From: Pseudofrankia inefficax
Lineage (GTDB): Bacteria > Actinomycetota > Actinomycetes > Frankiales > Frankiaceae
Assembly (NCBI RefSeq): GCF_000166135.1
Contig: NC_014666.1
Location: 7,874,001 to 7,938,000, forward strand
Direction of reading: 5' to 3'
DNA: 64,000 bases
The position numbers were made by a program, and so were the translations under genes. Under the pieces are notes generated by a model. The model ran no database searches, had not been told where the DNA came from, and saw nothing but the letters and a program-made list of their open reading frames with translations. Numbering within the stretch: the stretch's first letter is position 1; the number at the start of each line of letters is the position of its first letter. Positions 15,201 to 21,973 of this stretch are shown one piece after another.

Positions 15201-16258
15201 TTCAGCGACACGCCCGCGTTGCTTGCGGACATGCCGGACAGGGTCATCGTGGCCAGGGCCGATCCAAGCTGCTCGATACCGACGCCCGCCTGCGCGGCGT
15301 TCCCGACCGAGTTCGCGACAGCGCTCGTGAGCGCTTCGAACGAGATGACGCCGTAGTTGACCGTCTGGAACAGGGCGTCCGACACCCTGGTGGCCGAGTC
15401 CGCGCCGAGGCCGTAGGCATTCAGGGAGGCGACGATCGCCTTCGAGGCCGTGTCAGTACTCGTCAGACCAGCGGACGCGGCCTGCGCCGAAACACCCAGG
15501 ATCGACATGGCGTCTGCGCCGTAGAAGCCAGACGACGCGATGTTGTACAAGCCCTCGGCGAGCGTCTGAGCGGACTGCGGGAGCGTCCGCGACATGGCCA
15601 GGATCTGCTGCTCGGTCGCACCGAAGTTCGCGCCGACCTCCGCGTCGATGCTGGCCACGTTGTGCATTTCCGCGTCGAACTTCGCCGCCGCGCCCACCGA
15701 CGCGATCAGGCCCACCGCCAGCGCCGCCAGGCCCACCTGCCCGGCGAACTGCGCCGCGTTCCCCATCGCGTTCGCGCCCAGCGCCGCCGACGTCGTCGTG
15801 CCAGCCATGCCCGCGAGGCGCCCCTCGGCGACCCCGGCCGCCGTCGCCATCGACCCCGCCGAGCGCTCGGCCGACGCCAGCGTCGAGGCGAAGCCCGCCG
15901 TCTCCGCGCGGGCTGCTGCCGTCGTCGACGCGCCGGCAGCCGCCGCCGACGAGGACGCCCGGATACCAGCGGCGCTCGCATCCGACGCCGCGCCCAGCCG
16001 GGCGAAACTCGCCGCCGACGTGGTGAGGCTCGCGTCCATCCGCGCCGCGCTCGTCGCCATCAGGTCCGCCGCCGCCGAAGCCCGAGCCAGCGACCCCGCC
16101 AGAGCCGCGGCACCGCCATCCAGCCGCACCGACGCCTGCGCCCCGGCGGACATCTCCCGCGTGAACGCCTGCGTCGCCTCCGACGCCTGCGCGTAGGCCC
16201 GCACCAGCGGCGACGCGTCACCCGAGATGACGACGGAGATGTTCCGAAAGGCGCTCAC
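12206..16258 (-). CDS. Phage tail tape measure protein (TP901-type), 1350 aa
   Basis: In siphophages this protein sets tail length and passes through the tail tube. The N-terminal ~180 residues are Ala/Ser-rich helices. The conserved TP901 core begins near residue 200 (A-A-K-F-D-A-E-M-H-N-V-A-S) and includes A-E-G-L-Y-N-I-A-S-S-G-F, L-N-A-Y-G-L-G-A and S-A-S-N-A-G-V-S-L-N-N-L. Residues ~560-690 hold hydrophobic segments. Residues ~950-1180 contain six or seven imperfect ~30-aa repeats centred on T-P-G-A-x-E-A and G-I-L-S-R-x-P. No other tail, capsid or portal gene is visible in the element, so tail assembly from this DNA alone is impossible. It starts at a GTG at 16258, close to an operator-like inverted repeat. 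Confidence 0.88.
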   Translation of the reverse strand: MSAFRNISVVISGDASPLVRAYAQASEATQAFTREMSAGAQASVRLDGGAAALAGSLARASAAADLMATSAARMDASLTTSAASFARLGAASDASAAGIRASSSAAAAGASTTAAARAETAGFASTLASAERSAGSMATAAGVAEGRLAGMAGTTTSAALGANAMGNAAQFAGQVGLAALAVGLIASVGAAAKFDAEMHNVASIDAEVGANFGATEQQILAMSRTLPQSAQTLAEGLYNIASSGFYGADAMSILGVSAQAASAGLTSTDTASKAIVASLNAYGLGADSATRVSDALFQTVNYGVISFEALTSAVANSVGNAAQAGVGIEQLGSALATMTLSGMSASNAGVSLNNLISKLIKPSAALGQEFTKLGISQSDLSDTGIGLYGVMMKLQNSGDANLQTMLRWFPEIRAVRGALALMAGDGANYTRIIGEMGTAQENAGATQRVFAEQMKATSAQFDILKNKVSATGIEIGASLLPYLNQALAGLTTFLGGVKKVGSEVLGDVKPGLDALASSIGNVAEIAHSVHLDGLAADLAHLGLTVAIGGFEALAAAVSTTTGVLGGNRAAVIALALAWAAFRAEAIATSVTTLAARVTTLGASVVSSVTYLPTAIGLWAQYRLGAVAAAEGTTVLRVALASAGTALGAMGVVLAALAVSYRLMDQEQERVQQGLTRVNQSVDPTNLDTLRSALTQLTAQQQAYNSSLDGMLTQDASVRQNRKAQADDIKNTTEALKTGVDTAKGLAAQYGLTEAAVENLATAYGVDLTQGLAKVDGSKFTQFLDDSQTKARNAGIDTTNMARAMDALTKSTTGAKEALEGFDDTLGLLQGNGLSVIRAQDNFAESLVNLKTQLASNHDGLVGNTQAARDNRKAYNDALTAAGAYGESLATFTGDASAAQSASSALTGQVQATAEASGVAKTQVDGYGQAIDETSGSAQALAAIGGVSIPVDAPGAASTRDSIEQISGNLATMPKSVQTAYLIQGIPDAEGDLDAMNGRISSLPKFARIDISTPGALQAMNDLDQTSGILSRLPSAVSTTVSVPGAVDALRELDQTSGILSRMPASVSTSVVTPGAMEAMQRMDDLNGILSRTPQVESTTITTPGAVESTGLVQQFIDTTGHVPPWQWTMISAPGATEATGQTQEFINTVAAMVVSKDTEIAAPGSVEAKAQVDALRAAVDALHDKSITITTTQRQVVEYAYYSATSPNSPALTSSLQGAATGGEIRGPGSTTSDSILARLSDREWVIQASAAAKYGPTAMASINAGTATVIPTPGYALGGPVGVVRPPGYAYGGMVSASAGYSGPVLSVGAVNVAVTGGMTNAETGAVVEAAVQRTLAKVVSHVRAGVGR

Positions 16259-16266
16259 ATGCCCAT

Positions 16267-16285
16267 TTTGGCACCGAGTGCCAAA
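16267..16285. promoter_or_regulatory. Inverted repeat upstream of the tape measure gene
   Basis: TTTGGCAC (16267-16274) and GTGCCAAA (16278-16285), with a 3-base centre, lie 9 bases before the GTG of the tape measure gene. Its size and position suit an operator or a structure controlling translation. The remaining 16286-16514 sequence has runs of C/G and CG repeats but no gene. Confidence 0.45.
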
Positions 16286-16514
16286 TCATCCGCGCAGGCA
16301 CGCCGAGAGGAGATGATCTTGCAGAAGGGAGTGCCTGACCAGGGAAATTGCGCGAGGGGGCCTCGCGCCGATCAAGATCGAAAAAATCGGGCATACCCCC
16401 CCGGGTACGTGCCCGCCTGCCCTCGCGCGCGCCCGCGCGAGGCTGCGAACGAGCGCGCGAGCATGAGCAACGAACGCCACGTGAACGCACTCACGCGGCC
16501 GTGAGTGGCCGTCA

Positions 16515-16547
16515 GGCCCATACCAGTACCTGGTACCGGTATGGGCC
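16515..16547. terminator. 33-bp near-perfect palindrome downstream of the recombinase
   Basis: Sixteen-base arms at 16515-16530 and 16532-16547 pair with a single mismatch around one central base; the outer ten bases, GGCCCATACC and GGTATGGGCC, are perfect. It lies 44 bases after the stop of the leftward recombinase gene, so a terminator is the first guess, but there is no T-run. A protein-binding or recombination site is also possible. Confidence 0.45.
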
Positions 16548-16590
16548 ACCGGGCCCGGCAGCGTGGCGCTCAGGGCCGTGGCCTGGCCGC

Positions 16591-17523
16591 TCAGGCGTCG
16601 AGGTAGGCGACGAGCTGGTAGGTGCCTGCCCGGTCGAGGCTGCCGCGTGCCCGGTCGTATGCCCTGGTTGTCCGTGGGTCGGCGTGGCGGGCGTGGTCCT
16701 GGGCGTCACGGAGGCTTGCGCCAGCGTCCAGCAGCAGCGTGACGGACGTGGCCCGCAGGCTGTGCGGGCTGAGCTGCAGGTCGCCCAAGCCGGCGCGCTT
16801 GGCCAGGCGTCGGATCGTGCGCCACACCGCGGGCCGGTCGAGCCGGTTGCCCGTGGCCGTGACGAACAGCGGGCCGGCGGTGCGGCCGGCGAGGTAGGCG
16901 TCGATGGCGCGTGCGGTCGGCGGGGCCAGGACCACCGTGGCCGCCTTGCTGCCTTTGCCCACGATGCGGAGCACGCGGTGTCCGCGCTCGTGGCCGAGCT
17001 GGTCGACGTCCGCCTCGATGGCCTCGGACACGCGCAGCCCGTTGGCCAGCAGCAGCCGCATCAGTGCGGACGTGCGCGGCCCGTCGGCGTCGGCCGCGGC
17101 GAGGAACGCGCGGGCCTGGTCGAGCGTCATGCCCGGCGCCTGGTGACGGTCGGTCGTCTTGGGTCGCTTGACCTTCGCCAGCGGTGAGGCGTCGATCAGG
17201 TGCTCGTCGAGCGCGTAGGCGTACACCGAGGCGACCGAGGCGAGCTTGCGGCCGATCGTGGTGGACGCCTGCCCGGCCGCTTCGAGGTCGCGCGCCCAGC
17301 GGTCGGCGTGCGGTCGGCGGGCGTCAAGCGGGTGGATGCCCCATGCCTCGCATGCCCGGGTCCACTCGGCGACGGCCCGGCCGTAGGCCTCGCGGGTGCG
17401 CGGGCTGAATCCGCTGTCGAGCCAGAGCGCGACGAGTGCGGGCCATGGGTCGCGGTCACCGGCCAGAGCGACGGCGCCGGCGGCGGGCAGGACGTCGAGT
17501 GCGGTTCCGGGCACGTCAGGCAT
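16591..17523 (-). CDS. XerD-like tyrosine recombinase
   Basis: A 310-aa protein with the usual two-domain layout. An N-terminal SAM-like core-binding domain spans residues ~25-115 (F-S-P-R-T-R-E-A-Y-G-R-A-V-A-E-W). The catalytic domain has Arg in N-G-L-R-V-S-E-A, Lys in G-K-G-S-K-A, H-S-L-R in the third motif, His in H-A-R-H-A-D and the nucleophile Tyr in R-T-T-R-A-Y-D-R. All six catalytic positions are present. The ATG at 17523 was preferred to the TTG/GTG-type codons upstream, which would lie inside the 17532-17561 palindrome. It is distinct from the element integrase at 23070. Dimer resolution, or inversion at the adjacent palindrome, is the likeliest role. Confidence 0.88.
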   Translation of the reverse strand: MPDVPGTALDVLPAAGAVALAGDRDPWPALVALWLDSGFSPRTREAYGRAVAEWTRACEAWGIHPLDARRPHADRWARDLEAAGQASTTIGRKLASVASVYAYALDEHLIDASPLAKVKRPKTTDRHQAPGMTLDQARAFLAAADADGPRTSALMRLLLANGLRVSEAIEADVDQLGHERGHRVLRIVGKGSKAATVVLAPPTARAIDAYLAGRTAGPLFVTATGNRLDRPAVWRTIRRLAKRAGLGDLQLSPHSLRATSVTLLLDAGASLRDAQDHARHADPRTTRAYDRARGSLDRAGTYQLVAYLDA

Positions 17524-17531
17524 GATCGAAC

Positions 17532-17561
17532 GATACAACAGAATGCCCCTTCTGTTGTATC
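17532..17561. other. 11-8-11 palindrome, candidate recombinase core site
   Basis: GATACAACAGA (17532-17542) and TCTGTTGTATC (17551-17561) are perfect inverted repeats around an 8-base asymmetric centre (ATGCCCCT). It lies 8 bases before the start codon of the XerD-like recombinase. Two ~11-13 bp arms around a 6-8 bp crossover region is the standard architecture of tyrosine recombinase core sites (loxP 13-8-13, dif 11-6-11). Autoregulation by an operator is the alternative. Confidence 0.5.
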
Positions 17562-17587
17562 AGGCTAGCTGGCGACACCCGGCAACG

Positions 17588-17621
17588 CGACAGGCCCCGG
17601 CATCGTCGCCGGGGCCTGTCG
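17588..17621 (-). terminator. Strong hairpin terminator of the leftward phage-like operon
   Basis: CGACAGGCCCCGGC (17588-17601) and its perfect complement (17608-17621) enclose a 6-base loop. It starts 12 bases after the stop of the 17633 gene, the last of the leftward operon. There is no T-run, which is common for actinobacterial terminators. Confidence 0.7.
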
Positions 17622-17632
17622 AGGGTCTCGCG

Positions 17633-17842
17633 TCACACCAGCTCGGCGAGCCGGGCGTATAGCCGGGGCGGGAGCCACGGGCCGTGTTCGACCAGCAGCT
17701 CAGCCGCCGTCGCCGCGGGGTCAGACGGCGGGTGAATGAGGCAGTCCCGCAGCCACGTCTGTACCGCCTCGCACGCCGCCGTCCGGATGCTGGCGTCGGC
17801 CACCGCGAGGTCTGCCGCCGCAAGATCGGCCGCCGTCGTCAC
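17633..17842 (-). CDS. Small hypothetical protein, 69 aa
   Basis: Last gene of the leftward operon. Begins M-T-T-A-A-D-L-A-A-A-D and continues as Ala-rich helices with C-E-A-V-Q-T-W-L-R-D-C-L-I-H. It overlaps the previous gene by four bases. No family recognised. Its size and place after terminase-like genes recall small phage structural or assembly proteins, without proof. Confidence 0.5.
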   Translation of the reverse strand: MTTAADLAAADLAVADASIRTAACEAVQTWLRDCLIHPPSDPAATAAELLVEHGPWLPPRLYARLAELV

Positions 17843-18024
17843 GGCCCGGCCAACAGGCGGGCCACCGCGACGAGCTCGCCGCCGACCGTGAGATCGCCGG
17901 CCATGAACCGCTGGACCATGGCGTTGATCTCTCCGGATCGGGCGGCGATCACGGTCAGCGCCGCGCCGATCTCGTCCAGGGACGGCGACGGGTCAACCGG
18001 GCCGTCCGCGGCGGGCGTCATCAC
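17839..18024 (-). CDS. Small hypothetical protein, 61 aa
   Basis: Starts at an ATG overlapping the previous stop (ATGA) and ends overlapping the next start. Helical: L-D-E-I-G-A-A-L-T-V-I-A-A-R-S-G-E-I-N-A-M-V. No recognised domain. Confidence 0.5.
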   Translation of the reverse strand: MMTPAADGPVDPSPSLDEIGAALTVIAARSGEINAMVQRFMAGDLTVGGELVAVARLLAGP

Positions 18025-18428
18025 GAGCCGGTGAAGCCGAGGCCGGGCCGCGGCGTCGCCGTCCGGTTCAGCTCGCCGAGCTCGGCCGCGGCCCGGCGGC
18101 CCTCCGCCCAGCTCTCCGACGTCGCACGGGCCGCCGCGCCGTTGGTCGCCGCAGCCTTGGCCGCCGCTTCGGCGATGAACCGCCCCTGCTCGTCGCGCCG
18201 GGCCACCATGGCCGGGTCGGCCGCCTCGGCGGCGCGCCGAGCCAGCGCGGCCACGCCGCCGTCGACGAGAGCGCCGTGCACCTGCAGCTTGGCCAGTACC
18301 GCGCCTGCCTCCAGACCGCCCAGCGGCTCGGAACGGGCGAGGACATGCGCGGCCACGTCGGCGGTGGCCTGCTGGCGAGCGGCAGCCAGCGCGGCCGGGT
18401 CCGTCAGCAGCTTGTAGTCGAACGCCAT
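18021..18428 (-). CDS. Hypothetical phage-like protein, 135 aa
   Basis: The ATG at 18428 has GGAAG about seven bases upstream and was preferred to an upstream in-frame start. The protein begins M-A-F-D-Y-K-L-L-T-D-P-A-A-L-A-A-A-R and is almost wholly Ala-rich helix, with E-A-A-A-K-A-A-A-T-N-G at residues ~90-100. Composition fits a coiled-coil or scaffold-like protein, but no family was recognised. It is coupled to the two small genes after it. Confidence 0.55.
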   Translation of the reverse strand: MAFDYKLLTDPAALAAARQQATADVAAHVLARSEPLGGLEAGAVLAKLQVHGALVDGGVAALARRAAEAADPAMVARRDEQGRFIAEAAAKAAATNGAAARATSESWAEGRRAAAELGELNRTATPRPGLGFTGS

Positions 18429-18494
18429 CAGTAGGCTTCCTTTCGGATCATGGTCATGCGGCCGGCGCCCCGATGCGGGCGCCGGCCGCATCCG

Positions 18495-18833
18495 TCAGCG
18501 GCCTCGCCGCCGGGTCGAGCTACGCGGAGCGGGCCGCGGCGTGCTGGTCGTACCGGCCGGCAGGAACGTGCCGTTCGCCGCGCCGTTCACGAGCGCGTTG
18601 CGGTCGACCTGCGTCAGGCCCTGCGCGCTGCCGAGGACGGCCAGGCCGCCATCGCCCTGCGCAGTCGCGCCCCGGGTCCTGCTCACCGGGCTACCGGCCT
18701 GCGCCGCGTTGGCCACGACGGCCAGGCTGGACGGCCGCGCCGTCCCGGGCAGGCCGCCCGGCGTGGTCGGAGAGATCGTTCCCTCCGGCAGGTACCGCCT
18801 GGCCGGCTTCGCGGGCTTGCGTGGTGTCGCCAT
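18495..18833 (-). CDS. Hypothetical basic protein, 112 aa
   Basis: The ATG at 18833 has an upstream AGGGGG about ten bases away. Both ends are very basic (P-R-K-P-A-K-P-A-R-R-Y at the start, R-S-S-T-R-R-R-G-R at the end) around a Gly/Ala/Thr-rich low-complexity middle. It is probably disordered and nucleic-acid-binding. It lies between the terminase-like gene and the 135-aa gene, in the same direction. The 18834-18960 interval is gene-free. Confidence 0.5.
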   Translation of the reverse strand: MATPRKPAKPARRYLPEGTISPTTPGGLPGTARPSSLAVVANAAQAGSPVSRTRGATAQGDGGLAVLGSAQGLTQVDRNALVNGAANGTFLPAGTTSTPRPAPRSSTRRRGR

Positions 18834-18960
18834 GATCTTTTCACCCCCTCTCGTCGGTGTCTTGGGCTCTGAGTCCCGGGCCGGCCGGGTCCGTCGTGCG
18901 GTGGTGCTCCCGCAGGTCGGGCGGGTCCGAATCCCGGAAGCGCCGGGTCGCAGTCTGTGA

Positions 18961-19701
18961 TCAGCTTGACATGATCGCTTCGAGTGGCAAGGCGTCCAGC
19001 TCGGCGCCGACCGCCGCATTGATCGCGGGCAGATCGATGTTCCAGCCCAAGCGCCGGGCAGCGCCCGCCAGAACCTGGATCCACAGGTCGGCGCGCATCT
19101 CGGCCAGCCGCACCTGACGCTCCGCGATCCCGGCCGCGACCGCCTTCGTCGCCAGGTCGGCGGCGAGCTTGCGCTCGCTCTGCTCCAGCGCGGCCAGGGC
19201 GCGGATCTGCTCGCCCGTGTCGACCGTGCCGCCGCGGCCGTCGCTCGCGCGTGTCCGCCCGACGAGCACGGCCACACCACCGGTCGCCAGCACCTGCCGC
19301 AGCGCCGCACGCGCAGCCTCGACACCAGCGCTCCCGTCGACCAGCTCGTCCAGCTCGCCCTCAAGCGCGGGCGCAGACTCGGCACGGGCCAGCGCTTCGG
19401 CAGCGTCATACGCGCGCTGCAGCAGATCAGCGAGCATCCGGGCGCGGGCGTAGGTCACCGTCAGCAGCCGCAGCAGCGTTTCCCCCGGGTCCACCAGCGG
19501 TTGATCTAGGTCCCACGCCAGCACCGTGCGCCGAACCTCCACCTTCGCGCGGATCTTGGCGGTCGACTGACCGCCATGCGAGCGGCACCGCTTCGTGCCC
19601 GACAGCACGACCTGGCCGCACGGCTCGCCGCGCTTGTTGTGGCCGCCGAACTCGCCGCAGCGGGGCGGCTTGCCGAACTCTCGGACGGTGGCCTGACTCA
19701 T
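18961..19701 (-). CDS. Terminase small subunit-like protein
   Basis: A 246-aa protein whose N-terminus carries the Cys/His pattern found in many actinophage small terminases: C-G-E-F-G-G-H-N-K-R-G-E-P-C-G, then R-C-R-S-H-G-G. After it come V-D-P-G-E-T-L-L-R-L-L, a long helix, T-G-E-Q-I-R-A-L-A-A-L-E-Q-S-E-R and K-A-V-A-A-G-I-A-E-R-Q-V-R-L-A-E, the typical C-terminal half of those proteins. In phages the small subunit selects the packaging site for the large terminase; no large subunit is present here. Phage satellites use such proteins to redirect helper packaging, which is a possibility rather than a conclusion. The start overlaps the previous stop (ATGA). Confidence 0.65.
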   Translation of the reverse strand: MSQATVREFGKPPRCGEFGGHNKRGEPCGQVVLSGTKRCRSHGGQSTAKIRAKVEVRRTVLAWDLDQPLVDPGETLLRLLTVTYARARMLADLLQRAYDAAEALARAESAPALEGELDELVDGSAGVEAARAALRQVLATGGVAVLVGRTRASDGRGGTVDTGEQIRALAALEQSERKLAADLATKAVAAGIAERQVRLAEMRADLWIQVLAGAARRLGWNIDLPAINAAVGAELDALPLEAIMSS

Positions 19702-19937
19702 GAGCCCGCCTCACCCGACTTCTGCCGCTGGGCGCCGAGCCTGAGCAGCGCGCAGATGTCGCCCAGCCGGTGGGTGAGCCCCGCGCGGTCGGCGGCGACG
19801 ACGATGACGTGTCCGACGGCTTGGCTGAGTTCGGTCTCGGTCGTCGGTCGTGGGTCCTGGTGTTCGAGGGCGGCTATCCCGGTGGTCAGCTCGGCACAGA
19901 AGATCACGAACTCGGTTTCGGGGATCGGCTCCGACAC
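19698..19937 (-). CDS. Small hypothetical protein before the terminase-like gene
   Basis: The GTG at 19937 gives 79 aa. The frame is open up to 20111, and the ATG at 20069 would give 123 aa, but that version would read through a hairpin and a tandem TGGGACT region and overlap the helicase gene. The last ~75 residues look like a folded helical domain (E-F-V-I-F-C-A-E-L-T-T-G-I-A-A-L and L-G-D-I-C-A-L-L-R-L-G). Function not recognised. Confidence 0.5.
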   Translation of the reverse strand: MSEPIPETEFVIFCAELTTGIAALEHQDPRPTTETELSQAVGHVIVVAADRAGLTHRLGDICALLRLGAQRQKSGEAGS

Positions 19938-19952
19938 GTCCCGTGGTTCCCG

Positions 19953-20282
19953 AGTCCCATGTCCCACCCCCTTAAAGAAGGGGGGGTGGGACGGGACTGG
20001 ACTGCGGTCCCATGGGACTGGTTGGGACTGGTGGGACTGGGGTTCAGGCAACGGTGCCTCCGAGGACATAGAAGGGGCGTTGCTGGGTGCCGTCGTTGCG
20101 TAGCGCGCCACGGCTGACCAGCAGGTTCAGCGCACGGTAGAAGGTCGTCCGGGGCATTTCGGCGACGTCGCGGAGCTGGGTTCCGGTGGCGCCGGTAGTC
20201 CCAAACGAGTCCCGAACGATCTTCAGTAGCCGTGTCTCGGACTCGGCGAGTTCGCGATCAGTCCCAAGATCGAAATGGGACT
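19953..20282. repeat. Cluster of seven TGGGACT/AGTCCCA repeats with a hairpin
   Basis: TGGGACT is at 20013-20019, 20023-20029, 20032-20038 and 20276-20282; AGTCCCA is at 19953-19959, 20197-20203 and 20260-20266. The three central copies are spaced 9-10 bases apart like iterons. A ten-base stem, TCCCACCCCC (19962-19971) with its complement at 19982-19991, lies beside them. The cluster spans the 3' end of the helicase gene and the gap after it, where a replication origin or a regulator site could lie. Confidence 0.45.
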
Positions 20283-21495
20283 CGATCGTGACTGAATCCG
20301 CACTGGCCACTAGACGGAGCGTGAGTTCGTCCTCGCGCGGCCCTTCCTTGCGCTTGCTCCTGGTCATCTTGATCAGCGCCGCGTCGCCGTCGACTCCGTA
20401 CACCGTGTCGACGGCCGCCTCCAGCGCGCTGGAGCCGCGGACGGTCGACCGGTCCTTGCCGGTGTGGTGGACCAGAAGCACCGCGGTGTCGTCGGTCGCG
20501 CGGCGCACCAGTTCGAGCGCATCGACGGCGATGCCGACGTCGCGGGCCGAGTTCTCGTCTGCGCCGACGATCGAGCGGGCGAACGTGTCGACGACGACCA
20601 GGCGGTACCGCTCGGCTGCGACCAGATCGACGAGTCCGTCGACCGCGGCGGCATCCAGCAGCTGCACCGGCTCGGGTAGCACGTCGAGCCATCCATCGTC
20701 GACCGTGACGCCGTTGGCGGCCTCCCACGCGCCGATCCGCGCGTCCAGGCCGAACGCGCCCTCGGCGGCGACGTACAGCACCCGCGCGCAGTCGACGGCT
20801 CGGCCGAGCCACGGCGTTCCGGTCGCGACGCAGCAGGCCCATGACAGGGCGACGAAGGACTTGCCGACGGCGGGCGCGCCGGCCAGCAGTGCGACGGTGC
20901 GGCGGTCGATCGTGTTCTTGATCAGCGACTGGGGACGGGGCAGCCTCGCCAGAGCGGACCGGTCGAGCACCTTGGCGCGCAGCACGGGCGTCGCTGGGCC
21001 GTCCGCCGCGTCGAGTTCGTCGAGCGTCGCGCGATGCTGCCGGAGGGCCTCGTCCATGTCGCCACCGGTCGCGATGACCTGGCGGAGCCGATCGGCCGCT
21101 TCGATCGAGCGCCGCCGCTTGGCCAGCGCCCGGACTACGCGGGCGTAGTAGCCGCCGTTCTCCCGGCTCGGCGTCGATTCGAGAAGGGTGTGCAGATAGG
21201 CCGCGCTGCCGATGCGGTCCAGCTCGCCGCGGGCGATGAGTTCGGCCGCAACCGTAATCGCGTCGACCGGCGTCTCGTCACGGGAAAGGCCGAGCATGAC
21301 GCCGTAGATGGTCGCGTGGCGCGACTGGTAGAAGTCGTCCGCGGTGAGCCCGCATTCGTGGATCCTGTCGAACCCCTGGCGGTCGCCGCTGTACTGCAAG
21401 AGCGCGCCGAGGGTCGCTCTTTCGGCGTCGAGGTCGTGGGGCAGTAGGGCGCCCAGATCGATGGATGGCGCGGCCCGCACCGGAGCAAGGCTCAC
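20044..21495 (-). CDS. DnaB-N / RepA-type AAA helicase with C-terminal winged helix, 483 aa
   Basis: Starts at the GTG at 21495, with GAGGAG eight bases upstream. Residues ~15-125 match the DnaB N-terminal domain (L-L-P-H-D-L-D-A-E-R-A-T-L-G-A-L-L-Q and D-A-I-T-V-A-A-E-L). Residues ~185-390 form a RecA-like AAA domain of the RepA/AAA_25 type, with Walker A G-A-P-A-V-G-K-S near 205, Walker B L-V-V-V-D-T-F near 300 and L-L-V-H-H-T-G-K-D. The last ~60 residues (E-S-E-T-R-L-L-K-I-V onwards) form a winged helix. It is probably the replication helicase/initiator of the element, replacing the RepSA or primase-polymerase of better known AICEs. It lies in a leftward operon after the HTH genes. Confidence 0.82.
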   Translation of the reverse strand: MSLAPVRAAPSIDLGALLPHDLDAERATLGALLQYSGDRQGFDRIHECGLTADDFYQSRHATIYGVMLGLSRDETPVDAITVAAELIARGELDRIGSAAYLHTLLESTPSRENGGYYARVVRALAKRRRSIEAADRLRQVIATGGDMDEALRQHRATLDELDAADGPATPVLRAKVLDRSALARLPRPQSLIKNTIDRRTVALLAGAPAVGKSFVALSWACCVATGTPWLGRAVDCARVLYVAAEGAFGLDARIGAWEAANGVTVDDGWLDVLPEPVQLLDAAAVDGLVDLVAAERYRLVVVDTFARSIVGADENSARDVGIAVDALELVRRATDDTAVLLVHHTGKDRSTVRGSSALEAAVDTVYGVDGDAALIKMTRSKRKEGPREDELTLRLVASADSVTIESHFDLGTDRELAESETRLLKIVRDSFGTTGATGTQLRDVAEMPRTTFYRALNLLVSRGALRNDGTQQRPFYVLGGTVA

Positions 21496-21722
21496 CCGCA
21501 GGTCTCCTCGTTGACCGGCAGGTCGGCGAGAACGGCCGCGCTGATCGGGTTGTCCAGCCCGCAGCGGCACAGGTGCAACCACACGAGCCGGGCCGAGCGG
21601 CGGCGCCGGTAGGTGTCGAGGTCCGCAACGGTTGCGCTACCTTGGTCCCGACCCCGCCGCCCAGCTAGGTCACCGTTCCCCGCCCCGGTCTCCGACTGGG
21701 GCGGTGGCGTTTCTGCGGTCAT
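21492..21722 (-). CDS. Small hypothetical protein, 76 aa
   Basis: Overlaps the helicase start by four bases and the preceding HTH gene likewise. The N-terminal half is polar; the C-terminal half has L-V-W-L-H-L-C-R-C-G-L-D-N-P-I-S and a last Cys, so a zinc site is conceivable. It is tightly coupled to the helicase, suggesting a replication accessory role. No family recognised. Confidence 0.55.
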   Translation of the reverse strand: MTAETPPPQSETGAGNGDLAGRRGRDQGSATVADLDTYRRRRSARLVWLHLCRCGLDNPISAAVLADLPVNEETCG

Positions 21723-21973
21723 CCGGCGGCCCGCTCCCCCGCGCCTTCCTCACTCGACGGCGAGGTCGGGTAGAGCAGCGCGATCAGGTCATGGGTCGGG
21801 ATGCGGATACGCCGTCCGACCTTCAGCACGCGGGTCAACGTCCACGTGCCGGTGCGGATCGCGTCATAGATCGACGACTCGGCGAATCCGGTGATCTGCG
21901 CGGTGTGCGGAACATCGGTCGTGGGCCCGAGCGCGGCGATCCCCTGGGGCCCGGTCAGGCCGGGCGGGGTCAT
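21719..21973 (-). CDS. Helix-turn-helix protein, excisionase-like
   Basis: The ATG at 21973 gives 84 aa. It contains T-A-Q-I-T-G-F-A-E-S-S-I-Y-D-A-I-R-T-G-T-W, then V-G-R-R-I-R-I-P-T-H-D-L-I-A-L-L-Y, the standard AlpA/MerR wing and 'R-I-P-x-x-D-L' end. It sits just after another HTH gene and before the helicase gene, with four-base overlaps. Candidate excisionase or copy-number regulator. Confidence 0.75.
   Translation of the reverse strand: MTPPGLTGPQGIAALGPTTDVPHTAQITGFAESSIYDAIRTGTWTLTRVLKVGRRIRIPTHDLIALLYPTSPSSEEGAGERAAG

Noticed and set aside
13688-16504. A 938-aa open frame on the plus strand opposite the tape measure gene
   Set aside because: A shadow of the GC-rich leftward gene: Arg/Gly/Ala-rich, no domain, no ribosome binding site, and the other strand has clear TP901 motifs.
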